From assembly GCF_028401425.1 (NCBI RefSeq), contig NZ_JAQOMS010000002.1, positions 682,001-746,000 on the forward strand: a stretch of 64,000 nt of DNA. Reading direction: 5' to 3'. Each line of letters opens with the position of its first letter. Position 1 is the first letter of the stretch. Under the pieces are notes generated by a model that made no database searches, was not told the DNA's origin, and saw only the letters and a list, made by a program, of their open reading frames with translations. The stretch is from Psychrosphaera algicola (GTDB lineage: Bacteria; Pseudomonadota; Gammaproteobacteria; Enterobacterales; Alteromonadaceae). Positions 42,781 to 52,874 of the stretch are shown piece by piece. Position numbers and translations under genes: made by a program.

Positions 42781-43601
42781 CTATTTCAAAAGTAACTGTG
42801 GGTCGAGTCGCCGAGTAAACCAATTTAAACGCCAATCTAGGTGAGCACCGGTTACCCGACCCGTAGCGCCAATTTCTGCAATTTTTTCACCCTGTTCAAC
42901 AACAGTTCCAACCGCAACATCAATTTTGCTTAAATGAATATACGTTGATGTAATCCCCATGCCGTGATCTATTATTAACGTCCCACCTGAATAATATAAA
43001 TCAGGTTCAGCTAAAACCACTGTTCCACTCCACGGCGCGACAACAGGACTCCCTGTAGGTGCAGCAATATCAAGTCCAAAATGTGGTCGTTTTGGCACCC
43101 CATTAAAAACTCGCTGAGAACCATACACACCACTTATTCGGCCTTTAGCCGGTTGAATGACATCTTCTATAAAATCCAGTCGGTATGTCATTTTAGCGCG
43201 AGCAGCTTTAACTAATCCGGCTTCCTGACTAATACGAGATAACACTTCTTTTGGAGGGCTTACATATTTACTCGCGACGCCATTCACCTTATCTATATCG
43301 TACTCTCTGGATTCGATGGACAAATTTTGATTAAACAAAGTGCCATCAGCAAATTCCAGCGACAAAATATCAACAGGTTCAGCGTCTCGACCAAACCCAA
43401 AAACCACTAAGCGTTTATCATTGTATAAAGGCAAATCAACAGAACCAAGTTTGGCCTTCACTAATTCTTTGTCAGTGATAGCATAAACTAAGCCGCCTTG
43501 GATCAGGTTGCCAGTGAGTTTTACCTGTGGTTCAACTGCATTAACATTTAAGTTAACTATAAGCAGATAAGACTAAGTATCCATACAATTACACTACGCA
43601 C
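42781..43601 (-). CDS. M23-family (LytM) peptidoglycan endopeptidase (frame break)
   Basis: About 273 residues of a secreted LytM/M23 protein. The start is taken as GTG 43601, which gives RSVIVWILSLIC..IVNLNVNA, a signal peptide. A beta-rich domain follows (VKLTGNLIQGGLVYAI). The C-terminal M23 domain has KRPHFGLDIAAPTGSPV (His and Asp zinc ligands), LIIDHGMGITSTYIHLS and TGAHLDWRL. All zinc ligands (HxxxD and HxH-like positions) appear present, so catalysis on cell-wall cross-links is plausible. The break near 43566 lies in the signal peptide. The GTG lies 8 nt inside the end of the PTPS-like gene, so the two are coupled. Confidence 0.85.
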
Positions 43602-44459
43602 TTGCAATCGCTCCTTTTGCGACACCTTCATAGGCGACGACGCGATATTCATTGTTTGGGTTTTCAGATTTTAACTTTTCCGCTAAATATTGGGCTATAA
43701 GCTCAACAGTACTGTCAATTGGCATCACATAAATACGATTGCTTTCCAGTGCAATTTCAAATTTGCCCTGAGAAGATTCATATTTAAAGGCTCGTTGCGA
43801 TGCCGTTGCCGTGATCAATTCAAGCTCATTTGCGTTAACTTCATCTTCGGATGTGGCAACATAAATGTCTTCCCAGCGTGAAGAATATAATTTCTCTAAT
43901 CGTGGACTTTTCATGCCATTTTCAAAAATTTGTATTTTTGAACGGTGACCATGAGCGATACGTTGGCAGTTCCCGTCATGCTTCTTTAATCCATGGGTAT
44001 AGTGATAATAAAATCCACTGATATCTTCAGGGCGCAGTGACAGTTCTACTTTTTTAACATTATCCGGCAATTGCGGTTTTATCACCGAGGCTAAATGCGT
44101 GATCACATCATCCATTGTTATATCACTGGAGTCGATAAAACAGTAAGCATCTTGGGGGCTAGAAATTGCTATACGTTGGCCAACGTCGTCGATAAATTCA
44201 ACACGAATGTAATCAGTGTTTTCTACGTGTTCAATTTTTGACCCAGAAAATTCTGAAGGTATAACCAATTTATGGTCAACAGTATCGTCAATAATGCGCT
44301 TTACTTGTTTTTTACCTTGCCAAAATCAAGCACCATATTTTGCTCGTCTAGTTCGCCATGTAGCGTAAGGTCTACTATCCAACTTTCACCCACCATGCCT
44401 CTTTTGGTACATAAGTAAGAAAAATCAATTACAGTTAGATCGTTTACAAACAGTTGCAT
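43594..44459 (-). CDS. Two-domain 6-pyruvoyltetrahydropterin synthase-like protein (frame break)
   Basis: About 288 residues, more than twice the length of QueD (roughly 120). It appears as two tandem PTPS-type T-fold domains. The first (about residues 1-130) lacks the zinc histidines. The second (about 150-285) has FYYHYTHG and NCQRIAHGHRSKI, which supply a Cys and HxH residues of the type used for zinc and catalysis. QueD makes 6-carboxytetrahydropterin for queuosine; whether this protein does is unclear. Breaks near 44310 at a T/A run. ATG at 44459 begins MQLFVNDLTVIDFSY. It is translationally coupled to an M23 peptidase. Confidence 0.8.
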
Positions 44460-44588
44460 TATTGTCTCTCGTCTTTCAAGTTGACGGTATTATACGGATT
44501 TCAGGCATTTCTCGCATTATTTGTTTTAAACCTTGGCAGATTTTTTTGTTTATTCCATAGTGTAGGTGCCATTTAAGGAAATTAATGA

Positions 44589-44892
44589 ATGAAAAAAATA
44601 TTCACTGCCAACAATAATATTGAACTCGAGCCATATAAAGCGATGCTTTCAGAGGCTAATATAAAGTTTTTAGTTAAAAACGAATTTGCTATGGCTACCG
44701 TCGGGGAAATCCCAGTAAATGAAAGTTGGCCACAAATTTGGGCCATCGAAAATCAATTTGCTGATAATGCGCGACAATTATGTGTCGAACTAGAAAAAAT
44801 GATTTTAGCCGATAAAGATGATTGGCTATGCCTAGGAGTGTGGAGAAAACAATGGCGGCAATTTTGAATTTTGTTGGCAATGCGGTGACTAA
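44589..44892 (+). CDS. DUF2007-type small protein with zinc-ribbon tail (frame break)
   Basis: About 100 residues. The body, KKIFTANNNIELEPYKAML and then VGEIPVNESWPQIWAIEN, fits DUF2007 (putative signal-transducing protein) patterns. The C-terminal tail is in a second frame and reads ECGENNGGNFEFCWQCGD after a Cys, giving paired Cys-x2-Cys motifs of a zinc ribbon. The break is at CCTAGG 44831-44836, where CCTGG would give DDWLCLECGENN. The stop is TAA 44890-44892. The role is unknown. Confidence 0.72.
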
Positions 44893-44968
44893 CATACGCC
44901 CAATCTAACGTCGATAAATTGTAAATTGGGATAAAGGGCACCGCTTCTTTTTGTTTGCTCAGTAAAGA

Positions 44969-45409
44969 TTACCAGCTACCTGTATTTGCCATAGAAAGCC
45001 AAGGTTCCTTTGGAGGTAAAGACCCATCTTTTTGGATAAGTTCAATTGATATGCCATCGGGAGAACGAACAAATGCCATGTGTCCGCAACGTGGTGGACG
45101 GTTAATCGTGACGCCTAAATCCATTAAATGTTGACATAAAGCGTATATGTCATCGACACGAAATGCCAAATGCCCAAAGTTACGTCCACCAGTATACGCT
45201 TCTGGATCCCAATTATAGGTAAGCTCTATAGTTGGCTTTTTGGTGGCCATTGCCTCTTCGAGTTGATCCGGGGCGGCTAAAAATACAAGCGTGAAACGGC
45301 CTTTTTCATTGTCAGTTCTTGATACTTCTTTTAACCCCAGTCCGTCACAATAAAATTGCATTGATTGCTCTAAATTTTGGACTCTCACCATCGTATGTAC
45401 GTATTCCAT
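44969..45409 (-). CDS. gloA: Lactoylglutathione lyase (glyoxalase I)
   Basis: A complete 146-residue VOC-fold enzyme that isomerises the methylglyoxal-glutathione hemithioacetal. The four metal ligands are found at His5 (MEYVHTMVRV), Glu62 (IELTYNW), His80 (NFGHLAFRV) and Glu123 (SIELIQ). The sequence also has RPPRCGHMAFVRSPDG typical of GloA. It is divergent from dusC across 75 bp. The frame is intact. Confidence 0.92.
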   Translation of the reverse strand: MEYVHTMVRVQNLEQSMQFYCDGLGLKEVSRTDNEKGRFTLVFLAAPDQLEEAMATKKPTIELTYNWDPEAYTGGRNFGHLAFRVDDIYALCQHLMDLGVTINRPPRCGHMAFVRSPDGISIELIQKDGSLPPKEPWLSMANTGSW

Positions 45410-45484
45410 TCATTGAACCCTATTTTCAATTGTTAATTACTGCGTATAATGCGCGCCACTTTATCGAATGGCAAGTAAGGCGTT

Positions 45485-46438
45485 ATGCGGATCATACTCG
45501 CACCTATGGAAGGTGTTATCGATCATATTATGCGGGACCTACTCACACAATTGGGTGGCATTGATTTGTGCATGACTGAATTTGTTCGCATCGTTGACCA
45601 AAAGTTGCCAGACCGCGTGTTTTACCGCCTCAGTCCAGAACTCTACGAGCAGGGTAAAACGCCAAGCGGCACGTCTGTACGTATCCAGTTATTAGGCTAG
45701 GATCCCGATTGGTTAGCTGAAAATGCCGCAGTAGCGACACGATTAGGAAGTCCGGGCATCGACCTTAATTTTGGTTGCCCCGCTAAACTTGTCAATAAAA
45801 ATAAAGGCGGCGCTATTTTACTTCGTGAACCTGAAACACTTTACAAAATAATGAAGTCTGTACGCGAAGCGGTACCAGCCCATTTGCCTACTACTGCCAA
45901 AATGAGACTTGGATTTGAAGACAAAACGTTAGCCATCGAAAATGCTCAAGCATTAGCGGAAGGCGGGGCTACAGAAATTGCTGTACATGCCAGAACTAAA
46001 ACAGAGGGCTATAAACCACCAGCCTATTGGCCTTGGATTGCAAAGATTAAACAATCTGTCGAATGCAATGTCATCGCTAATGGCGAGATTTGGGATCCAG
46101 TAAATGCGAAACAATGTTTAAAAGAGTCAACCTGTAACGACTTAATGTTAGGACGTGGTGCCCTTGCAACACCAAATTTGGCCAGTTGGATAAAAGGTAC
46201 TCAAGAGAAAATGCCGTGGTCAGAATTAATGACCTTTCTCATTAGATACTCCAATTACCAGGTTGAAGGCGACAAAGGCTTATATTATTCAAATCGAATT
46301 AAACAATGGTTGGTTTATATTCGTCTACAATATCCTCAAGCGCAAAGCTTGTTTCAGTCGGTTCGAACCATTCGGAAAACTCCGGATATGATTAATGCGC
46401 TTAAAGCCGCGCAAATAGTCAGCCAAACGGCGAAATAA
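45485..46438 (+). CDS. dusC: tRNA-dihydrouridine(16) synthase DusC (in-frame TAG)
   Basis: A 317-residue flavoenzyme reducing uridine to dihydrouridine, most likely at tRNA position 16. It shows MRIILAPMEGVIDHIMRDLL at the start, the catalytic Cys in LNFGCPAKLVNKNKGGA, KMRLGFEDK, EIAVHARTK and LMLGRGAL, typical of DusC. An in-frame TAG at 45698-45700 lies after VRIQLLG and before DPDWLAENA. A CAG (Gln) fits there and the frame is otherwise continuous, so one base change explains it: expected CCAGG, seen CTAGG. AAGG precedes the ATG. Confidence 0.9.
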
Positions 46439-46491
46439 CAACGGCTACACTCAATAACAACGCTTACAACCGGCCCTGATAAAACAACGCG

Positions 46492-47540
46492 TTAATGGGA
46501 AATAGGCAAGCCAGCAAACTCCCAATTAAGTAAGCCACCTTTTACATTTGCAACTTTCTCGAAACCATTTTGCTTTAACATATTTACCGCTAGCGCAGAA
46601 CGCTTTCCAGACCGACATAACGCCACTACAGGGGTTGATTTATCCAATGTTTGATATTTATCCTTTAGCTCCGCCAATGGAATAACAATCGCCCCTTCAA
46701 CCCTTTGCATAGTTACTTCGTCTAACTCTCTCACATCCACTAACTGTATATTCTCCATCGAGCAAACAACCCATTGCGGCGACACTTCATAAATTCCCGC
46801 ATACGTTAATGTCAAAGGCGCCCAAGTGGGTAAATTTAGATCCGTATCTGTTTTTCCACTTTTTAAATTGGCAGGTAGAGCAATATCAATAAATTTAGGA
46901 TGGGGCAGCGTCATATTTTGCATATAACCCAAAAAGTCTGATTCACTCGCCAAACCACCGATCCGAGGGTTGTGATTTTTTCTTCCAGAACAGAAGTCGA
47001 TGTTCGACCGGAGTAATCATGTGCAGGGTATAACGTATAATCATCTGGCAAGGTAAAAATTTGTTTTTTGATCGATGCAAAGAGTCGGCTTGCACTGCCC
47101 TGTTGGAAATCACATCGACCACAACCACGAATTAACAAGGTATCGCCAGTAAAAGCTAATTTAGCACTATGGCACACATAAGTTAAGCAACCATCAGTAT
47201 GCCCAGATGTTGCCCTTACCTCCAATGTAATGTCTCCAACGGTAATGACATCACCTTGCGTAAAATGAAGATCGGTATTTTCGGCTTGAATCACCGCTGC
47301 CGAGCCAATTTGACAACCAAAACGTTGCTTTAACAGCCAACTCGCTGTGACATGGTCAGCATGACAATGGGTATCTATTGAATATTGCAGTGTTAACCCT
47401 AATTCTTCTATTAAGGCACTATCTCGATTAGTTTGTTCAAATACTGGATCAATAATAATGGCTTTTTTACTACTTAAGTCGCCTAACAAATATGTATAAG
47501 TACTTGATTGAACATCAAACAACTGTCTAAAAATCATCAT
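46492..47540 (-). CDS. Persulfide dioxygenase-rhodanese fusion (frame break)
   Basis: About 349 residues. The N-terminal metallo-beta-lactamase domain is of the ETHE1/persulfide dioxygenase type: THCHADHVT (His58, His60, Asp62, His63), TSGHTDGCLTYV, FTGDTLLIRGCGRCDFQ and YPAHDYSGR. The C-terminal rhodanese domain has VDVRELDE and the active-site loop LCRSGKRS. Such fusions oxidise glutathione persulfide to sulfite and shuttle sulfane sulfur, protecting from sulfide. The break near 46978 (A run) separates the domains; the repaired join reads HNPRIGGLASESDF. The protein should be cytoplasmic. Confidence 0.88.
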
Positions 47541-47749
47541 ATTACTCCGTTGTCATTTAGAAATAACACCTAAAATTGGCGAATCTACTCAATATTATGT
47601 CGCTATAATATACCGTAGCGTTACATAGTCCATAATGAACTAAATTATATCTTAATTGAAGTTTGTTGAATGATTGGATAACCTCAGCAACAAGTCTGAG
47701 TTAAAAACGTAATTCAGGTATAGATTAATCTCCAAAGGACACTTCCAGT

Positions 47750-49575
47750 ATGTTTAAGTTAAAACCTTCATCGTTATTAATTTGTGGTGCTATGGCACTT
47801 TCATTAAGTGCCTGCACAGGTGCTAAAAACGATACATCAAATTCAACAGAACAAACTGTTACCGCCTCTGATGCTAAGTTGTATGTCGCAAATGCGGAAA
47901 AACGAATTAAAGAAAACAGCGAATACGTGGGTAAGGCATTATGGATTTCACAAACCTTCATTACAGAAGACAGCCAATACATTGCTTCAAAAGCAAATGA
48001 AGAATACAAATTGATGCAAATTGATTTGGCGAATGGCGCCGCAAAATTTAAAGATTTAGACTTAGATATCGATACCAAGCGCAAACTTGATTTATTGAGA
48101 CTCGGTTTAACGCTCCCTGCGCCAGCCTCTAAACCTGAATTAGCCTCAGAACTTGCCGGTATCGAAAGTGAGCTTGGTGCCATGTATGGTTCGGGTCAAA
48201 CACCTGACGGAGAAAAATTCAACTTGGTCGAGCTTAGTCAAATGTTAGCGACCTCTGATGATCCGCAACAAATGTTAGAAGCCTGGATTAACTGGCGCAA
48301 AGTATCTCCACAGATGAAACCAAAATATGAACGCCTCGTTGAAATCGCAAACTTAGGGGCAAAAGATTTGGGATTTGACGATGTTGGTTCTATGTGGCGC
48401 AGCAACTATGATATGTCACCAGAAGAGTTTGAGCAGGAAATGGACCGTGTTTGGTTGCAAGTAAAACCATTATACGATTCGCTGCATTGTCATGTTAGGG
48501 CAAAATTAAACGAAAAATACGGTGATGACGTCGTCCCGGCGCAGGGACCAATTCCAGCGCATATGATGGGTAATATGTGGGCGCAAACTTGGGGTAACTT
48601 ATACGACGCTATAGGTCCTAAGAGCAACGCCAGCGTTGACGTGACTAAACAATTAAAAGAACATAATTACGACGCGATTAAAATGGTCGAACAAGCTGAA
48701 GGTTTTTTCACTTCTTTAGGGTTTGAGCCACTACCAGAATCATTCTGGGAAAAATCCATGTTCAACCAACCAACTGACCATGATGCCGTTTGTCATGCGA
48801 GTGCTTGGGACATAACCCCTACAGATTACCGCATAAAGATGTGTATCCAAACTACGGGTGAAGAATTTAATGTTATTCATCATGAATTGGGTCATAACTT
48901 TTATCAACGTGCCTACAACTTAAAACAACCGGTTTTATATCGAAACAGCGCTAATGACGGATTCCATGAAGCAATTGGTGATACCGTTGCTTTATCAATT
49001 ACGCCAAAATATCTAAAAGAAATTGATTTAATCGACGAAGAGCCTGACGCATCTGGTGATTTACCATTTTTGATCCGTATGGCCATGGACAAAGTCGCTT
49101 TCTTACCATTTGGGTTAATGGTCGACAAATGGCGCTGGCAAGTATTTTCAGGTGAGTTATCTCCTGAGCAGTACAATGATGGTTGGTGGAAACTGCGCGA
49201 ACAATACCAAGGTATTGTCGCACCAGTAGCGCGCGGCGACCGATTTTGATCCGGGTTCTAAATACCATATTCCGGCCAATACGCCTTATTCACGCTATTT
49301 CCTAGCGCATATTTTACAATTCCAATTCCATCGTGAATTGTGTGAAATTGCAGGTGAAACAGGACCACTTCACCGTTGTTCAATTTACGGCAGCAAAGAA
49401 GCAGGTGCTAAGTTAAACGCAATGTTAGAAATGGGAACGAGTAAAACCTTAGCAAGAAGCGCTAGAAGCCATGACTGGTAGCGGAAAAATGGATGCCACT
49501 GCGGTTCTTGATTACTTCAAACCGGTTCAAGAATGGTTGGATAAGCAAAACATGCACCGCCAATGTGGTTGGTAA
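47750..49575 (+). CDS. M2-family peptidyl-dipeptidase lipoprotein (ACE-like; two breaks)
   Basis: About 608 residues of a peptidase family M2 enzyme, bacterial relative of angiotensin-converting enzyme, which removes C-terminal dipeptides. A lipobox (SLSAC, Cys24) predicts an outer-membrane lipoprotein with the enzyme facing the periplasm or outside. The zinc site is HHELGH (His378, Glu379, His382) followed by the HEAIGDTVAL ligand segment. Near 49243 and at 49447-49452 (CCTTAG where CCTGG would give SKTWQEALEA) the frame breaks. The true end is TAA 49573-49575 after HRQCGW. AAAGGAC precedes the ATG. It is a single gene with terminator. Confidence 0.9.
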
Positions 49576-49605
49576 TGACAAACTAAAAGTCAATCGTTAG
49601 AACCC

Positions 49606-49644
49606 AAAAACGCCCCTTATGTTATCCATATACGGGGCGTTTTT
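49606..49644. terminator. Terminator between convergent M2 and 2OG-oxygenase genes
   Basis: An 11-bp stem (49606-49616 with 49634-49644, loop of 17) has A residues on the left and T residues on the right, so it works on both strands. Confidence 0.85.
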
Positions 49645-49715
49645 ATTTGTCTCTTCTGTTGCTAATGTGTCGCGACGTTAGCGTTTACTGAGCATTAACG
49701 CTTAATAAAAAACGA

Positions 49716-50551
49716 TTACTTGACGCCAAGTTCGCGTAAACGCTCTTGTAAATATTCTCTAGCGGTATAACGCTCTGACAAGACAACATCTGGTCTCGGG
49801 TGCAAAAATAACGGTAATGAAATCCGAGAACGAGAACGGTCTTCGCCCTCTGGATTAATCACTCGGTGGATTGTACTTGGAAAATAGCCACCAGAAGCTT
49901 CTTGTAACATATCTCCGATATTAACAATAATACAGCCAAAATCACCCGGAACGTCAAACCAACTGCCATCTTTGAGTTGTACTTGCAATCCACCTGCATT
50001 GGCCGCCGGCAAGATAGTTAATAAATTAATGTCACCGTGAGCCGCCGCACGAATCGCTCCAACCTCTTCATCACCTGTAATTGGTGGATAATGCAATACA
50101 CGCAACAAGGTCTGTTCACTTTTTCAATCATTGACGACAAAGGAGCTGAATATTTGGCAGCAACATCAGCCGGAGAATGTTCCTGCACCCAATTTAATAG
50201 GGTTTCTGCAACGTCATTTGCTTGACTAAAGTAATCTTGAGCTTGTTGCTTTAACCCTTCAGGAGCTTGGCCCCATGGATAAAAATGAAAATATTCTTTA
50301 ATGTCTTTAACTTTAAAGCCTTTTGCCGTTTCAGAAACAGACGTTGGGAAAAAGCCATCTTGGGTCTCAACATTAAACTGAAACTTTATTTTTTCGTCAG
50401 AATTAAAAAAGCCAGCCCAATTATCGTATAACGATTGCAATAACTCTTTTTGGATTGGATGGTTTTTAAGAACCCCAAATCCGGTCTCGTGCAGAGATTT
50501 TACAAACGTTTCTGCGGCATCTTCCGCGTGGAAATCAACAATGGGTAACAT
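49716..50551 (-). CDS. Isopenicillin N synthase-family 2OG-Fe(II) oxygenase (frame break)
   Basis: About 278 residues of an Fe(II)/2-oxoglutarate oxygenase. The N-terminal DIOX_N part has LPIVDFHAED and GFGVLKNHPI. The iron site is His and Asp in RAAAHGDINLLTIL and the distal His in STIHRV; SRSRISLPLFLHP provides the Arg that binds 2-oxoglutarate. Family members hydroxylate or close rings on small molecules; substrate unknown. The break near 50118 (A run) gives the join MIEKSEQTLLRVLHYPPI. EamA lies 22 bp upstream on the same strand, so they may be co-transcribed. Confidence 0.87.
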
Positions 50552-50573
50552 GAGCGTTCCTATTTTTTAATTA

Positions 50574-51488
50574 TTATAAGTTTTTAGAAATGGGTAACGG
50601 TGCGAACGATTTATTTCTTCTAAACCATTTATCACCAAATTGAAAAAATCCGAGTCCAACAATAACAAACAGGCCACCAATGACGAGACCCATTGAGAAA
50701 CGTTCATCGTTGAGCCAAACACCTAATCCGGTGCTCACAACTGGCGTTACCATAACGATTAAGGCGACTGAACTCGCAAGTAAATTTTTCAATACATAAA
50801 AGTAGGCTAAAAAACCAATCAATGAGGCAAATATACCTAGATAGATGACAGCCGCAATCGCCTTAGGTTGCCATTGCTCATAATTGATCTGACCGTCCAT
50901 CACATACCAAAATAAGACAAACATCGGCATACTCAAAATTAACGACCCCATCGTGGTTGATAATGGATGTAAATCAATATCAACACTTTTAACCAGTACC
51001 CCACTTAAACTGAACATGATGACGCCGACACTAATGCAAGCAAAGCCAATAAGACTGCTCTCGCCCACAGATAAGTTATCCATGCAAACTAAGGTGAGGC
51101 CGCCTAATGCAATCGTCAGTGCGATCATTTTAATTGGGGTAAACCGGGCCTCATTTAAAATTTGCTGAGCAAATAGGCCCGACAAAATAGGTGCGATACC
51201 AAATGAGAGTGACATTAAGCCACTTGAAATGTGCCTTGCTGCGAGGTAACAAAACAACATACCAATAGCAAGACTTAGGCTAGAATACAGATAAACTCTG
51301 ATGGCTTTTGGTCGCCAATCGAGTTTAATACCGAGTAATTTCATTAATGGTAAGCCTAATACCACTGCAATTGCCATACGCATAAACAGAGACAAGGTTG
51401 GTGGAATGCTTTCACTGCTCCAAACGATACCAAGGGGTGTCGTTGACCAAATGATGATCACCAAAACAAAAGCGGCTGAAACCGGCAT
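50574..51488 (-). CDS. EamA/DMT-family transporter
   Basis: A complete 304-residue protein with ten membrane segments arranged as two EamA repeats, as in RhaT/YdcZ-like drug-metabolite exporters. Conserved points include IIWSTTPLGIVWS at helix 1, LAARHISSGLMSLSFGIAPILSGLFA (in part: SFGIAPILSGLFA) and ASLIGFLAYFYVLKNLLAS in the second repeat. The substrate is unknown. It begins the pair with the 2OG oxygenase. A hyphenated palindrome lies about 65-100 bp upstream. Confidence 0.88.
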   Translation of the reverse strand: MPVSAAFVLVIIIWSTTPLGIVWSSESIPPTLSLFMRMAIAVVLGLPLMKLLGIKLDWRPKAIRVYLYSSLSLAIGMLFCYLAARHISSGLMSLSFGIAPILSGLFAQQILNEARFTPIKMIALTIALGGLTLVCMDNLSVGESSLIGFACISVGVIMFSLSGVLVKSVDIDLHPLSTTMGSLILSMPMFVLFWYVMDGQINYEQWQPKAIAAVIYLGIFASLIGFLAYFYVLKNLLASSVALIVMVTPVVSTGLGVWLNDERFSMGLVIGGLFVIVGLGFFQFGDKWFRRNKSFAPLPISKNL

Positions 51489-51550
51489 AGGACTTAATTT
51501 TCCAAAAATATTAGAGTAGAAGCTTTAATTATATCACAACACACTAAATG

Positions 51551-51589
51551 TCCATTATTTACGCAACAATAAATAACTTAAATAATGGA
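51551..51589. repeat. Inverted repeat upstream of the EamA gene
   Basis: A perfect 10-bp inverted repeat (51551-51560 with 51580-51589, 19-nt spacer) lies in the 159-bp gap between the kleisin-like gene and EamA. It overlaps a second, smaller repeat (51556-51561 with 51571-51576). No T run follows, so an operator or RNA fold upstream of EamA is more likely than a terminator. Confidence 0.45.
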
Positions 51590-51647
51590 CTGCAGAGTGA
51601 ACATTAATTTACATATTCAATAAGTGTTTTAACCGCCAAAAACCCTG

Positions 51648-52865
51648 TTAGCGTAACCCAATCTCAATATCGGTGATTAAAAAATTACCAATGAAAATAT
51701 CATCTGGTCGGCCAATGGGGTCTATTTCAAGATATTGCCGGTCTTGATCAGGCAGCCCATGATACGCACCGATGACTTGGTAAATCCAAGCTTCGGGATC
51801 AAATTCCAAATCATTTTTTTGATAATACTCCAGCGCCGTCATATTTTGACCCGACTCGATAACATCACAAAAATAACCTTCCACGGCCATCTTAAGTTTG
51901 TCATCTGATAACGTAACTTCTGTTTCCTGCTCTATTCGCACTGCATCAGATTGTGTTTTTTCTTGGCTAAACCAATGGCGATTAATCGTCCTAATATGGC
52001 CAACAAGGCTTACCAATTCAAATTCGTGTTCGACATTATTAACATCAACTGCTGCTTGCTTGATAACCGGATTAGCCACATTAAACAACGCGGGAATATC
52101 ACTTAGCGCACCGTAATTACTCGGTTGGAAGTCCGGTTGTTGCTCCATATGCAGCATAAAACCTTTTAACAATCGTGTTCGCCCTTGGAATTCTCTAAAG
52201 CGCCCAAGTAATTCGATTAACTTACTTTGCACTAAACTCAACTCCTGAGTGCTCGTTACAAAGCTCGACTGTAAAGTTATGACTAATAAGTGACGTAATT
52301 CACGCTGACTGCCCGCAAGCTGGCTCAATTCGTCAAAACGAAACATACTTAATTGGTTTAGCATGTCAGTTACTTGACCTTGCGCTAACTCATTTTCGCG
52401 AATTTTTGCGTCAACAGAACCAACATAACCAAACTCATTTGAAATTCGTGACCATAATAAGCGCACGTTTGTGGATAAGGTTTCCGTCAACGTATAAACA
52501 TGCTCAGTAAGATCAGCCAAATACGCTTTTGCGTCGTGATACCTTTGATTCGCAATTGACTCTTTGTAATGCTCTGCTTGAGTCGTAAGTGTTGCTAATA
52601 AATTACCAATATTTGCGTCTATTTGTCTGTTATGTTCATCCTGTAGACTCTCTTCTAACAAAGTACGCAGTGATGGTCTCAGTCTTAATTGTACTTCTGC
52701 ATCTGGACGCCATAACACTTTTAAATCAATTAAGTTTTGAATAACCTTAGGTGAATATTCAGCTTCATTTACATTGCCTGTAAAATACGCCTGCATGATC
52801 AACTCTGAATGGTTGCTTAACGCATTCAATAACGTAGTGCCGGTTTTTAATAAATTAATATTCAT
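51648..52865 (-). CDS. Kleisin-like (MukF/MksF-type) subunit of a condensin-like complex
   Basis: A complete 405-residue protein, third gene of the SMC-like operon. The N-terminus resembles a winged helix (NINLLKTGTTLLNALSNHSEL and IQNLIDLKVLWRPD). A long helical middle follows (residues about 80-250: EHYKESIANQRYHDAKAYLADL, LAQGQVTDMLNQLSMFRFDEL), and a C-terminal segment near 290-405 (LSDDKLKMAVEGYFCDVIES). Size, fold order and position match MukF/MksF kleisins, although I cannot confirm homology by alignment. In databases such proteins may be labelled otherwise. The gap to the kite-like gene is 9 bp. Confidence 0.65.
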   Translation of the reverse strand: MNINLLKTGTTLLNALSNHSELIMQAYFTGNVNEAEYSPKVIQNLIDLKVLWRPDAEVQLRLRPSLRTLLEESLQDEHNRQIDANIGNLLATLTTQAEHYKESIANQRYHDAKAYLADLTEHVYTLTETLSTNVRLLWSRISNEFGYVGSVDAKIRENELAQGQVTDMLNQLSMFRFDELSQLAGSQRELRHLLVITLQSSFVTSTQELSLVQSKLIELLGRFREFQGRTRLLKGFMLHMEQQPDFQPSNYGALSDIPALFNVANPVIKQAAVDVNNVEHEFELVSLVGHIRTINRHWFSQEKTQSDAVRIEQETEVTLSDDKLKMAVEGYFCDVIESGQNMTALEYYQKNDLEFDPEAWIYQVIGAYHGLPDQDRQYLEIDPIGRPDDIFIGNFLITDIEIGLR

Positions 52866-52874
52866 CTGACACCA

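Noticed and set aside
47725..48183. Minus-strand open frame opposite the M2 peptidase
   Set aside because: It is Ser/Ala-rich shadow coding of a strong plus-strand gene and lacks any recognisable feature.
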